DNA from: Desulfovibrio cuneatus DSM 11391 | GTDB taxonomy: Bacteria > Desulfobacterota > Desulfovibrionia > Desulfovibrionales > Desulfovibrionaceae | NCBI RefSeq assembly: GCF_000430005.1 | Contig: NZ_AUCY01000015.1 | Location: 1-64,000 of the forward strand | Direction of reading: 5' to 3' | DNA: 64,000 nt | Part shown: positions 52,968 through 62,011 of the stretch, piece by piece | Position numbering within the stretch: position 1 is the first letter of the stretch | Layout: each line of letters opens with the position of its first letter | Notes under the pieces: model-generated | Database searches by the model: none | Told to the model about the DNA's origin: nothing | Seen by the model: the letters and a program-made list of their open reading frames with translations, nothing else | Program-made: the position numbers and the translations under genes

Positions 52968-54854
52968 TCAGCGTTTCCGTAAATAAATTTCCAGACATTG
53001 TACCATGGCCTGGCTAATGCCGGGTATACGGCTTGCCTGCCCAAGGGAAGAAGGACGCAGCGCGGAAAATTTTTCCCGTGCTTCCAGGCTCAGGCCGGGA
53101 ACAGCAGTATAATCCATGTGTTGGGGTAAGGCGAATGTATCATACCCTGTACTGCGCCGGGCAAGTTCTTCCTGCCGGGTGACATAGCCTGCGTAACGGA
53201 ACATGGTTTCCGCCTCAAACAGGACGTCCTGGGGGAACTGTTCCAGGGCAGGGCACAAGGGAAACAGGGAAGCAAACGTCACCGCAGGGCGGCGTAGCAA
53301 TTCCCCCAGGGGCAAGGCATTGGTCGGGGCAGGTTCCCCCAATGCGGCAAAAAATGCCTGTACTTCCTTGTTGGGAGAAATGCGGGTGTGTTCCAGCAAT
53401 TGCGTAACTTCGGCAAGACTTTCTTTTCGTTGTAAAAAAGCGTGCCATTGGGTGTCATGCACAAGGCCGTGGTTGCGCCCTGCCTGGGTAAGGCGCAGGT
53501 CTGCGCTGCTTTCGCGCAGCAGCAGGCGGTGTTCCGCACGGGAGGTAAGCATACGGTAGGGTTCATTGGTGCCTTTGGTCACCAGGTCGTCTATAAGAAC
53601 CGCCATGTAGGCCTGGTCGCGCCCTGGTGTAAAGGCAGGCTTGCCCTGCTTTTTTGCCGCAACGTTTATGGCGGCCCACAGACCTTGGGCGGCAGCTTCC
53701 TCATAACCGGAAGTACCGTTTATTTGCCCGGCAAACCACAGGCCGGGAATGTCTTTGGCTTCCAGAGTGGGGTGCAGCATGGTGGCGTCAATTACGTCAT
53801 ATTCAATGGCATAACCGGGCCGTACCACGTGGCTGTTTTCCAGGCCGGGAATGGTGCGGAGCATGGCAATTTGCACTTCCAGGGGGAACCCGGTGGGCAG
53901 CCCGTTGGGGTAGCATTCTGCACTGTGGGTGCCTTCAGGTTCTACAAACACCTGGTGGCGTAACTTTTCAGGAAAGCGGGCAATTTTGTCTTCAATGGAA
54001 GGGCAGTAACGCGGCCCAGGCCCAGGAATGGCCCCGTTGTACATTGGGGAGGTTTTGAGCGATTTTTCAATAACCTCATGGGTTTTAGGGGTTGTCCAGG
54101 TAAGGTAACAAGGCTGCTGTGGCAAGGGGTTTTGCGGCGCTTGCCAGCTAAAGCGCGGGGTAGGGGTTGCGCCGTCCTGGCGTTCCATAACAGAAAAATC
54201 AATGCTGCGGGCCAGCAGCCGGGGGGTGGTACATGTCATAAACCGGCGCAAGGTAAGCCCCAGGGTTTCCAGGCTGCGGGCAAGGCCCGTGCTGGGGGCA
54301 TCGCCCAGCCTGCCTCCGGCCTGGGTGTGGCTGCCAATATGAATTTTTCCTCGTAAAAATGTCCCTGCGGTGACCAGCACGGCGCTGGCGGCAAATTCCT
54401 GCCCCAACGCTGTGCTAATGCCGGAAACGCTGCCGTTCTGCGTAAGAATGCATTCCGCCATGTTTTCAAACACGAACAGGCCTGGGGCATGCAGGATATC
54501 GTATTTTACCGCAGCCATGTAGGCTTCTCTGTCCATTTGGGCGCGGGTGGCCCGCACAGCAGGGCCTTTGCTTTCATTCAGGGTGCGAACCTGAATGGCC
54601 CCGGCATCTGCCCAGCGCCCCATGCTGCCCCCAAGGGCATCAATTTCCCGCACCATATGCCCTTTGCCAAGCCCCCCCACCGCGGGGTTGCAGGAAAGGT
54701 GCCCAATGCGGTCGGCATTGCCGGTAACCAAAAGGCAGGTAAGGCCCATGCGCGAAGCGGCCATGGCGGCCTCGCACCCGGCGTGCCCTGCGCCTACAAC
54801 GATAAGGTCAAAATGGCTGGGAAGAGGCGTGGGAGAAGTAAAAACGGAAGGCAT
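52968..54854 (-). CDS. mnmG: tRNA uridine 5-carboxymethylaminomethyl modification enzyme MnmG
   Basis: A 628-aa FAD- and folate-dependent subunit that, with MnmE, modifies the wobble uridine of tRNAs. [18 protein letters not shown] is the FAD-binding Rossmann motif. [21 protein letters not shown] and [11 protein letters not shown]-type segments mark the family. [23 protein letters not shown] and [13 protein letters not shown] are further conserved parts. The ATG at 54854 gives [16 protein letters not shown]. The frame extends 67 codons upstream, through a cluster of palindromes with REP-like structure, and that part is not protein. No mnmE or rsmG is adjacent. Confidence 0.96.
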   Translation of the reverse strand: MPSVFTSPTPLPSHFDLIVVGAGHAGCEAAMAASRMGLTCLLVTGNADRIGHLSCNPAVGGLGKGHMVREIDALGGSMGRWADAGAIQVRTLNESKGPAVRATRAQMDREAYMAAVKYDILHAPGLFVFENMAECILTQNGSVSGISTALGQEFAASAVLVTAGTFLRGKIHIGSHTQAGGRLGDAPSTGLARSLETLGLTLRRFMTCTTPRLLARSIDFSVMERQDGATPTPRFSWQAPQNPLPQQPCYLTWTTPKTHEVIEKSLKTSPMYNGAIPGPGPRYCPSIEDKIARFPEKLRHQVFVEPEGTHSAECYPNGLPTGFPLEVQIAMLRTIPGLENSHVVRPGYAIEYDVIDATMLHPTLEAKDIPGLWFAGQINGTSGYEEAAAQGLWAAINVAAKKQGKPAFTPGRDQAYMAVLIDDLVTKGTNEPYRMLTSRAEHRLLLRESSADLRLTQAGRNHGLVHDTQWHAFLQRKESLAEVTQLLEHTRISPNKEVQAFFAALGEPAPTNALPLGELLRRPAVTFASLFPLCPALEQFPQDVLFEAETMFRYAGYVTRQEELARRSTGYDTFALPQHMDYTAVPGLSLEAREKFSALRPSSLGQASRIPGISQAMVQCLEIYLRKR

Positions 54855-54916
54855 AAAGACTCTCTTGCTAGTGTAGGAATGGAGAGTATTGCACAATTGA
54901 AATTGTTGTACTTTAC

Positions 54917-55056
54917 TTGGGGAGGCTCTGCCTCCCCAACCCCCTCCGCCAAGGGCATGATGCCCTTGGAACCCGCATCGGCATTCAACTTTTCGCAAAT
55001 GGGGGTCAAGGGGAATCATTCCCCTTGCAGGGGGCTGGGGGACAGCGTCCCCCAAT
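54917..55056. repeat. Cluster of four perfect palindromes (REP-like)
   Basis: Four perfect inverted repeats with 3-base loops: TTGGGGAGGC..GCCTCCCCAA (54917-54939), CCAAGGGCA..TGCCCTTGG (54949-54969), CAAGGGGAA..TTCCCCTTG (55007-55027) and TGGGGGAC..GTCCCCCA (55036-55054). They lie between convergently spaced mnmG and the M20 peptidase gene and are the type of composite intergenic element often misread as protein in Desulfovibrio-like genomes. Confidence 0.88.
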
Positions 55057-55110
55057 AAAAGTCAAAAAAATTCATTGTGCAATGGCCTCGAATGATAAAT
55101 CAGTGTTGCC

Positions 55111-56334
55111 TTAGGCATTCATGAGCATGTGCAAAAATACTTTAGCATCGCCAATGGTGTGGGGAATGCTGGAGCGTTCATTGGGAACATGGGGGTTGGG
55201 TTCTAATGTGGCCCACACGGCCGCGGGTATGCCCATGGCCCGTAAGGGGCTGGCCAGGGTTTGGCCCCCGGCCCCGTAAAGTGTGGCTGTTTTTCCCATG
55301 GTGGCCTGCAGGGCATGTTGCAGGCGGGTAACAACTTCGGCATCTTCCGGGGTAGCGCTTGCCCCGGAAAGTTGATGTGCCACTTCAATGTCTACCGTGG
55401 TACTAAAATTCTTGGCTACTTCGTCCACAATGCTGCGGCAACGTTCCAGCACGGCTTCCGGGGTGTGCCCAGGCAGCAGGCGGCAATCCATATAAAATAC
55501 GTCTTTGCCCGGTATGGTGTTGATGTTTTCCACATTGGCCTCTTTTTTGGACGGCACAAATGTAGACCAGGAAGGAGAAAACAGCAGGTTTTTATCACGA
55601 AAGCGCCTGTACAGCTCTTCCAGGGCCAGTATGCAGGCAGAAGCCACCACAAGGGAATTGATGCCCTGGTCAGGAACGCTGGCATGGCATTGTTTGCCGT
55701 GGATGGTAAACTTCAGCCACAGGCAGCTTTTTTCGGCAATCTGGATTTTGCTGCTGTCTGCCACGCCTGTGTCTGGCACCACCACCAAATCGCCCGGCTG
55801 AATAAGGCCGGGGTTGGCAGCAAGCATGTGGGGCAACCCGTGGCGCATGCCTGTTTCTTCATCTGCCACAAACAAAAGGCCAAGGGAAAGTTCAGGTTCT
55901 ACCTTGTTGGCAAGTAATGTTTTGGCTGCCAGCATGGCGCTTACAATGCCTTGCTGGTTATCTTCCACCCCTCGCCCATACACATAGTCGCCTTCTACAT
56001 GCAGGGTAAAGGGCGGGGTACGCCACAGGGCTGCATCCCCGGCAGGCACCACGTCCATATGTCCCACCAGCCACAGGGTTTTTTTCTGTTTGCCGGGCAG
56101 CACGGCCACAATGTTTGGCCGCTCGCCTGAAGGAACCCGGGGGTCGGGGCAATTGATGTGGGTAATGTGGGGTATGCCCATGGCGGCAAGTTCCTGGGCA
56201 AGCCAGGCAGCCTTGGCTGTTTCCCCTTCTCCGCCGCTTTCCGGTCCCAACGCAGGGCGGGTGGTCAGTTCACGTTGCCACGTAATCACCTGTTCACGCT
56301 GTTGGTCTAGAAAGAGATCCAATGGGGCTATCAT
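55111..56334 (-). CDS. M20-family metallopeptidase (ArgE/DapE-like)
   Basis: A 407-aa hydrolase removing acyl groups or hydrolysing peptides with two zinc ions. Ligands are visible in LVGHMDVVPAGD (His, Asp), YGRGVEDNQQG, VADEETGMRHG (catalytic Glu-Glu) and VVPDTGVADS. NTIPGKDVFYMDCRLLPGH is in the dimerisation domain. The usual substrates of relatives are N-acyl amino acids or dipeptides; the exact one is not clear. The ATG at 56334 follows AAGGAATC. It stands alone between the palindrome cluster and a PxxKW gene. Confidence 0.87.
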   Translation of the reverse strand: MIAPLDLFLDQQREQVITWQRELTTRPALGPESGGEGETAKAAWLAQELAAMGIPHITHINCPDPRVPSGERPNIVAVLPGKQKKTLWLVGHMDVVPAGDAALWRTPPFTLHVEGDYVYGRGVEDNQQGIVSAMLAAKTLLANKVEPELSLGLLFVADEETGMRHGLPHMLAANPGLIQPGDLVVVPDTGVADSSKIQIAEKSCLWLKFTIHGKQCHASVPDQGINSLVVASACILALEELYRRFRDKNLLFSPSWSTFVPSKKEANVENINTIPGKDVFYMDCRLLPGHTPEAVLERCRSIVDEVAKNFSTTVDIEVAHQLSGASATPEDAEVVTRLQHALQATMGKTATLYGAGGQTLASPLRAMGIPAAVWATLEPNPHVPNERSSIPHTIGDAKVFLHMLMNA

Positions 56335-56406
56335 AAAGAAGATTCCTTTTGGGTGAATGAGCGCTGGAAAGAGTGGCAGCGCAGAGCACTCTTTTTTTGC
56401 AGAAAC

Positions 56407-56440
56407 AAAAAAAGAGAAGGGGCTTTCCCCTTCTCTTTTT
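56407..56440. terminator. Intrinsic terminator, probably bidirectional
   Basis: AAGAGAAGGGG pairs with CCCCTTCTCTT around CTTT, with an A-run on one side and a T-run on the other. On the minus strand it lies 118 bases beyond the PxxKW stop. Confidence 0.85.
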
Positions 56441-56557
56441 GATAACAATACTGCCTCCCCTTGTACAGGGGATTTTGGCCACTTGTCTGCATGTATATTG
56501 ACTATTGCGACATTACGCCCAGTATATCCAAGGAAGCACTCATTGCATGGCGTTTTT

Positions 56558-56833
56558 CTACCGGCCTTTGGCAGCGCGCTTAGAAGCCTTAAGTGGGTTC
56601 ACTTTCACGTTAGCAGCCTGGGTCTGCTTTGCATGGGTGGAAAAGTTGCAGTTGCCAAGGGACCATTTGGCTTCTGGCATGGGGTAGGCAGAGCAAAAGC
56701 GCTGGCCTTCAAATTCACGAACGCGGTTGCAGCCTTCGCATTTTTCAACTACTGGCTGGAATACGGCACCGTTAAACACCATACCTTCGGCAGACATGGT
56801 TGCACCAGAAAACGTATTTGGGGTTGCGCTCAC
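56558..56833 (-). CDS. PxxKW-family cysteine-rich protein
   Basis: A 91-aa cytoplasmic protein. CEGCNRVREFEGQRFCSAYP and PEAKWSLGNC give four or more conserved cysteines and the P-x-x-K-W signature typical of a small family restricted mostly to sulfate-reducing and related delta-proteobacteria. The C-terminal half is lysine- and alanine-rich (VNPLKASKRAAKGR), suggesting nucleic-acid contact. The start is a GTG at 56833 preceded by GGGAGGT. It may bind zinc or iron-sulfur clusters; its function is unknown. Its presence supports the proposed taxonomic placement. Confidence 0.85.
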   Translation of the reverse strand: MSATPNTFSGATMSAEGMVFNGAVFQPVVEKCEGCNRVREFEGQRFCSAYPMPEAKWSLGNCNFSTHAKQTQAANVKVNPLKASKRAAKGR

Positions 56834-57174
56834 GGGGGACCTCCCTTTCGCGCCTGAAAGACGCGGATTGATGAAATGTACAGGACAATACCTAATTTAT
56901 GGGGCTGGGGCACCGTTGCCACAGGGGGCCTGGGCAAGGGGCGGCTAAACACGCTAGGGGCAGCATGTTGCATGCCGTGCGTGGCTGGTGTGTCAAAATA
57001 CCAAGCCGCCAATGCCTCGTTACCCTGTAGCAGGAGGCATTGTGAACTGGAAATATTTAGCCTCGTTTTTATTAATGTCAAGCATTAATTGCATGAACCC
57101 GACTTTATCCGTTTTTGCGGCGGGATATAAGATTCGGCTGCATGGCCGCCTGCACCCCGCCGCATCGCTCCACC
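56834..57174. other. Intergenic region, no gene seen
   Basis: 341 bases between glmS and the PxxKW gene. It contains a GC-rich inverted repeat (GCGGCGGG..CCCGCCGC, 57117-57166) without a T-run on the correct strand. No supported gene. Confidence 0.5.
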
Positions 57175-59001
57175 TTATTCTACGGTAACGCTTTTTGCCA
57201 GGTTACGGGGCTGGTCCACATCGTTGCCCAGGTGGCAGGCTGTTTCATAGCTCAGCATTTGCAGGGCGGCAAGTTGCAAAAAGCCTCCCAGTGGCCCCCA
57301 GGCTTCAGGAATAATCCATAAGTGGGTGGCATTCAGTTCAAAGCCGGGCTTTGGCGGGTTGGTCAGGGCAATAACCGGGCCACGGCGGGCTTGCACTTCT
57401 TCAAGGTTCGACTTGTTCTTGGGGAACAAAGCGTCGTGTGGTGCAAGAATGAATGAGGGAAAGTCCGGCTCAATCAAAGCAATGGGACCGTGCTTCATTT
57501 CGCCGGAGGCGTATCCTTCCGCATGGATATAGGAAAGCTCTTTTACCTTGAGTGCGCCTTCCAGGGCCAGGGGGTATGCCTGCCCGCGCCCCATGAACAG
57601 CATGCCCTTGCAGGCTGCAAAGCGCCAGGCCAGGTTTTTGGCTTCTGTTTGCAAGTTGGGCAGTGTTTCTTCCAGTTGTCCGGGCAAGGTGGCAAGGCCA
57701 GCTACGGCTTGTTGCATTATTTCCGGTGCAAGGGTGCCTTTTGCTTTGCCCCAGTGCAGGGCCATGAGCAGCAGAACTACCATTTGGCTGCACAATGCCT
57801 TGGTGGAGGCCACGCTTATTTCCGGGCCAGCCTGGGTATACACCACGGTGTCGGCTTCCCTGGCAATGGAGGAACCCACCACGTTGCACAGCCCCAGCAC
57901 CAAGCAGCCCTTTTCCCTGGCAATGCGCAGGGCAGCAAGGGTGTCTGCTGTTTCGCCTGACTGGCTGATAACAAGCACCGCTTCGCCTTTTTCCAAAATG
58001 GGATTGCGGTAGCGAAATTCCGAAGCAATTTCCACTGTGGTGGGTATGCCAGCCCATTCTTCAAACAGGGGTTGGGCCCACATACCTGCATGGAATGATG
58101 TGCCGCACGCCACAATACGCAGGCGGCTGGGCACGGGCTTTTGGGCCAGTTCCGGCACGTTTACGCTGCCCCCCTGTATGCGTGAAGCGGTGCAGTTGGT
58201 AATAACCGAAGGCTGTTCAAATATTTCCTTCAGCATGAAATGGCGGAACCCACCTTTTTCTGCCGCCTGCATGTCCCACTGAATACGTTGCGCCTTTTTG
58301 GCAACCGGGGCAAGGGTGGCAAGGGAAAACACTTCCCAGGTGGTGGGGGTGATGCGGACAATTTCCCCGTCTTCAAGAAACACCACATCTTTTGTGTAGG
58401 GCAAAAAGGCGGGAATATCGGAAGCCACAAAGTTTTCACCCATACCCACGCCCAGCAAAAGTGGGGCGGAGTGGCGGGCAGCATAAATGGTGTTTGGCTC
58501 GTCCGGGGAAAGCAGGGCCACCGCATAGGCCCCTGTAGACTTGCGCAAGGCAGCAGCAAAGGCTTCCAGCAGGGGCACGCCGGGGCGCAGTTCATTGGCA
58601 ACTGCGTTTACCAGCACTTCACTGTCTGTATCGGAAAAAAACTGTATGCCTTTGGCCAGCAGTTCTTTTTTGGTTTCCTGGTAATTTTCAATAATGCCGT
58701 TGTGAACAAGGCTGAGATTGCCTGCAAAAGACTTGTGCGGGTGTGCGTTGCTTTCATTGGGTTCGCCATGGGTGGCCCAGCGGGTGTGCCCAATGCCTGT
58801 GGTGGCAAGGGAAATTTCCATGCCAGCCAGTTTTTCTTCCAGGGCGGTTAGCTTGCCTTTGGCCCGCACAACATTCAGTTCTTTATTTTGCACAAAGCAA
58901 ACGCCGGAAGAATCGTACCCCCTGTATTCCAGGCGGTGTAGTCCTTCAAGAATAAGTGGCACCGCGGGGCGGTGCCCGGTGTAGCCAATAATACCGCACA
59001 T
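57175..59001 (-). CDS. glmS: Glutamine-fructose-6-phosphate aminotransferase
   Basis: A 608-aa enzyme making glucosamine-6-phosphate, the entry to UDP-GlcNAc used by peptidoglycan, LPS and the wecB pathway. The N-terminal glutaminase starts with the nucleophile Cys2 in MCGIIGYTGHRPAV, and RWATHGEPNESNAHPH is conserved. Two SIS domains hold VISQSGETADTLAALR and MGRGQAYPLALEGALK. The C-terminus ends RNLAKSVTVE, with the family lysine. ATG at 59001 follows GGAAGGGAG. A glmS ribozyme was not recognised upstream. Confidence 0.97.
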   Translation of the reverse strand: MCGIIGYTGHRPAVPLILEGLHRLEYRGYDSSGVCFVQNKELNVVRAKGKLTALEEKLAGMEISLATTGIGHTRWATHGEPNESNAHPHKSFAGNLSLVHNGIIENYQETKKELLAKGIQFFSDTDSEVLVNAVANELRPGVPLLEAFAAALRKSTGAYAVALLSPDEPNTIYAARHSAPLLLGVGMGENFVASDIPAFLPYTKDVVFLEDGEIVRITPTTWEVFSLATLAPVAKKAQRIQWDMQAAEKGGFRHFMLKEIFEQPSVITNCTASRIQGGSVNVPELAQKPVPSRLRIVACGTSFHAGMWAQPLFEEWAGIPTTVEIASEFRYRNPILEKGEAVLVISQSGETADTLAALRIAREKGCLVLGLCNVVGSSIAREADTVVYTQAGPEISVASTKALCSQMVVLLLMALHWGKAKGTLAPEIMQQAVAGLATLPGQLEETLPNLQTEAKNLAWRFAACKGMLFMGRGQAYPLALEGALKVKELSYIHAEGYASGEMKHGPIALIEPDFPSFILAPHDALFPKNKSNLEEVQARRGPVIALTNPPKPGFELNATHLWIIPEAWGPLGGFLQLAALQMLSYETACHLGNDVDQPRNLAKSVTVE

Positions 59002-59430
59002 CGAGTGACTCCCTTCCATAAGATGAACGCCGAAGCGTTGGTGGAACAGACCATTGCAGGGGGGCTGTTGGCCCAAAAGCTACCTTGGCCTGAAGTGCAA
59101 AACCGCAGGGAATCCTGCTGTGATTGCCAAGCAGAAATACACCGGGCAAGGCCGCTACGCAAGAAAAATACCAGCAGGGAGGCAGAAATAATTTCTATGC
59201 CTGCCTATTCCTTGCGGCACATATTTTGTAAAAAAACAGGCTTGCCTTCTCTTCCTTTATTACCGTATACGAAACAAGCACGTTGAATAATTCGCCTGCC
59301 TCTATGGGCTTCAAGCTTGTGTGGTACCAGAAGGATAACAGATTCTTGTACCTATCTCTTCTGTGTTATGGATTCGCCTTGTGTTGGCGCATTTTTGTGA
59401 CTGTCTGGTTGTATTTTGGAGGAATAAAGC
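59002..59430. other. Intergenic region between divergent glmS and nfn genes
   Basis: 429 bases that should hold both promoters. The nfn start follows TTGGAGG at a good distance. No riboswitch, operator or RNA gene could be supported. Confidence 0.5.
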
Positions 59431-61710
59431 ATGCCTACCCCTATTAGTAAAAAAGAATCCCTGATTCCAGGGCAAACCAGCCGCTTAATTTTATATGCGC
59501 CGCAAATAGCCAAGGCGGCCAAACCCGGAAACTTTGTTATTTTACGCATTACAGACAAAGGGGAGCGCATTCCGTTAACCATTGCAGACACAAACCCGGA
59601 AGAAGGCACCATAACCATCGTCTATTTAGTTATGGGTAAAACAACGGCTGAACTGGAAGCCTTGAAGGAAGGGGATTCCATTCACGACTTGTGTGGCCCC
59701 CTGGGCAGGGAAACGCATATTGAGAAAAAAGGCACCGTGGTGTGCGTGGGCGGCGGCACAGGCATTGCAGCCATGCACCACATTGCCAAGGGGCACCACC
59801 GTGCAGGCAACTATGTGGTGGCTATTATTGGTGCGCGCAATAAAGACCTGCTGCTGTATTTTGATGAACTTTCCGCTTTTTGTGACGAAGTGCTGGTTTC
59901 CACCGACGACGGCAGCTTTGGGCACAAAGGTCTGGTAACAGAAATTTTGAAGGACAGGCTGGAAAAAGACAAAGGCGTGAAAGAAGTGGTGGCCATTGGC
60001 CCTGTGCCCATGATGCAGGCCGTTGCCAACACCACCAAACCCTTTGCTGTGCCCACCGTGGTAAGCCTTAACTCCATTATGGTAGACGGCATTGGCATGT
60101 GCGGTGCCTGCCGCGTTACTGTGGGCGGGGAAGTGAAGTTCACCTGTGTGGATGGCCCGGAATTTGACGGCCACCTTGTGGACTTTGGCGAGCTGCGCCA
60201 ACGCCTTGCTACCTTTAAAGACCAGGAAACCCACTCCCACGGCGAGCACTGTAATTGCCTGGGTGACAAAGGCGACCCGCGCAAGAAAAAGCCTGCCCGC
60301 AGCGTGGGCAAGCGGGTGGCCATGCCCTGCCAGCCTGCCGCAGAACGAGTACATAACTTTGCTGAAGTGGCCCTTGGCTATTCACCCTTGCAAGCGCAAG
60401 AAGAAGCTGGCCGTTGCTTGCAGTGCAAAAACCCCAAGTGCGTCAAGGGTTGCCCTGTGGAAGTGCCCATTCCCCAGTTCATTAAGGCTCTGAGTGAAGG
60501 TGACCTGGAAAAGGCCTACAGCGTTATTAAATCTACCAACAGCCTGCCAGCAGTGTGCGGGCGCGTCTGCCCGCAGGAAAACCAGTGCGAAGGCGAATGT
60601 ATTTTAAATGCCAAGGGCCAGCCCGTTGCCATTGGGCGGCTGGAACGCTTTGTGGCGGATTCCTACCTGACTTCCAATGCGTGCCAGGCTCTTTTGGGCG
60701 GCAGCAACGTGTGCGTATTCCCAGACCCGGACCTGCGCGTGGCCTGCATTGGTTCCGGCCCCTCTTCCCTGACAGTGGCAGGTTACTTGGCAGCGCGTGG
60801 TATTTCTGTAACGGTGTTTGAAGCGTTACATGAAGTGGGTGGGGTGCTTGTGTATGGCATTCCTGAATTCCGCCTGCCCAAGAAAGAGATTGTGGGCGCA
60901 GAAATTGCCGTGCTGCAACAGCTTGGCGTGGAATTTGTCACTAACTATGTGGGTGGCAAAACCATACAGATACAGGAACTGCTGGACCAGGGCTTCCATT
61001 CCGTGTTTATAGGTGTGGGTGCCGGGTTACCGCGCTTTTTGGGTGTGCCGGGGGAAAACCTGATTGGTGTATTCTCTGCCAACGAATACCTTACCCGTGT
61101 CAACCTTGGGCGTGCCTACGATTTTCCCAACTACGACACCCCCAGCCTGCCCGGCAAGAACGTGACCGTGTTTGGTGCCGGCAACGTTGCCATGGACGCA
61201 GCCCGCACAGCGGTGCGCCTTGGGGCAGAATCCGTAACCATAGTATACCGCCGCACGCGTGACGAAATGCCCGCCCGCCATGAAGAACTGGAACACGCAG
61301 AAGAAGAGGGCGTTACCTTTTCCCTGCTCAGTGGCCCGGTGCGCTTTGTGGGAGATGAAAAAGGCCGCCTGACCGGGGTGGAACTGCAACGCATGGAACT
61401 TGGGGAAGCAGACGCTTCTGGCCGCCGCAGCCCGCGCCCCATTGCTGGCGACGTGTTCACCCTGCCCACCGACCTTGCCGTGGTGGCCGTGGGCACACGG
61501 GCCAACCCCATTCTGCTGGAAGCAACCCCCAACCTTGAACTGAACAAGTGGGGCTACATTAAGGCCGATGAAAACGGTGAAACGTCCATTGCCAACGTGT
61601 ATGCCGGGGGGGATATTGTTTCTGGGGCAGCCACGGTAATTCTGGCCATGGGTGCCGGGCGTGCTGCGGCAAAAGAAATTGCCCGCCGCATGGGCCGGGA
61701 AGATGTTTAG
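59431..61710 (+). CDS. Fused NfnAB-type NADH-dependent ferredoxin:NADP oxidoreductase
   Basis: A 759-aa fusion. Residues about 1-280 are a ferredoxin-NADP reductase-like domain, with a [2Fe-2S] site in GMCGACRVTVGGE and VKFTCVDGPEFDGH. Residues about 300-759 are a GltD/NfnB-like part: CLQCKNPKCVKGCP and CGRVCPQENQCEGEC bind two [4Fe-4S] clusters, and IGSGPSSLTVAGYLAARG and GAGNVAMDAARTAVRLG are the FAD and NADPH Rossmann motifs. In Thermotoga and Clostridium NfnA and NfnB are separate and carry out flavin-based electron bifurcation. A fused version would provide NADPH in an anaerobe. Could also be annotated as sulfide dehydrogenase or glutamate synthase small subunit. Confidence 0.88.
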   Translation: MPTPISKKESLIPGQTSRLILYAPQIAKAAKPGNFVILRITDKGERIPLTIADTNPEEGTITIVYLVMGKTTAELEALKEGDSIHDLCGPLGRETHIEKKGTVVCVGGGTGIAAMHHIAKGHHRAGNYVVAIIGARNKDLLLYFDELSAFCDEVLVSTDDGSFGHKGLVTEILKDRLEKDKGVKEVVAIGPVPMMQAVANTTKPFAVPTVVSLNSIMVDGIGMCGACRVTVGGEVKFTCVDGPEFDGHLVDFGELRQRLATFKDQETHSHGEHCNCLGDKGDPRKKKPARSVGKRVAMPCQPAAERVHNFAEVALGYSPLQAQEEAGRCLQCKNPKCVKGCPVEVPIPQFIKALSEGDLEKAYSVIKSTNSLPAVCGRVCPQENQCEGECILNAKGQPVAIGRLERFVADSYLTSNACQALLGGSNVCVFPDPDLRVACIGSGPSSLTVAGYLAARGISVTVFEALHEVGGVLVYGIPEFRLPKKEIVGAEIAVLQQLGVEFVTNYVGGKTIQIQELLDQGFHSVFIGVGAGLPRFLGVPGENLIGVFSANEYLTRVNLGRAYDFPNYDTPSLPGKNVTVFGAGNVAMDAARTAVRLGAESVTIVYRRTRDEMPARHEELEHAEEEGVTFSLLSGPVRFVGDEKGRLTGVELQRMELGEADASGRRSPRPIAGDVFTLPTDLAVVAVGTRANPILLEATPNLELNKWGYIKADENGETSIANVYAGGDIVSGAATVILAMGAGRAAAKEIARRMGREDV

Positions 61711-62011
61711 CCAATAATAAAGAATAATCCTTATAGGCAGGGGGCAGGGGCTGTACTTTGGTGCGGTTTCTGCTCCCCGCTATTTTAGGTAATGTAAAGC
61801 AGATGTTGTTGTTACAAGCATAAATGCAGGGTATAGCCCGTGAACAATAATGCGCTCTTTACAAAAACGCCTCTTGCAAACTTGGCAAGGCAACTGTACA
61901 ACATAACCCTGCCTATTCCTTGAAGGCAAAGGCATTTTGTCCACCTTACAAGCTTTTCAGCGCATTGGTTGTGCCTGATGTGGTTTGTTTTTCCCTTTTT
62001 TTGAGGTAGCT
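61711..62011 (+). other. Intergenic leader upstream of hslU
   Basis: 301 bases with no gene. CTTGAAGG at 61918 could be the -35 part of a sigma-32-like promoter, but the -10 half (CCACCTTA) is poor. No hslV is present. Confidence 0.45.

Noticed and set aside
54855-55055. 67-residue N-terminal extension of MnmG
   Set aside because: The reading frame runs through four perfect palindromes of a REP-like element; family similarity begins only at the ATG at 54854.
57117-57166. GC-rich inverted repeat as glmS terminator
   Set aside because: On the minus strand the stem is followed by A residues and not T residues.
59002-59150. glmS ribozyme upstream of glmS
   Set aside because: No recognisable catalytic core; such ribozymes are mostly confined to Gram-positive bacteria.
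61918-61950. Heat-shock (sigma-32-like) promoter before hslU
   Set aside because: The -35-like CTTGAAGG is present, but the -10 half does not match CCCCAT-type sequence at the right spacing.
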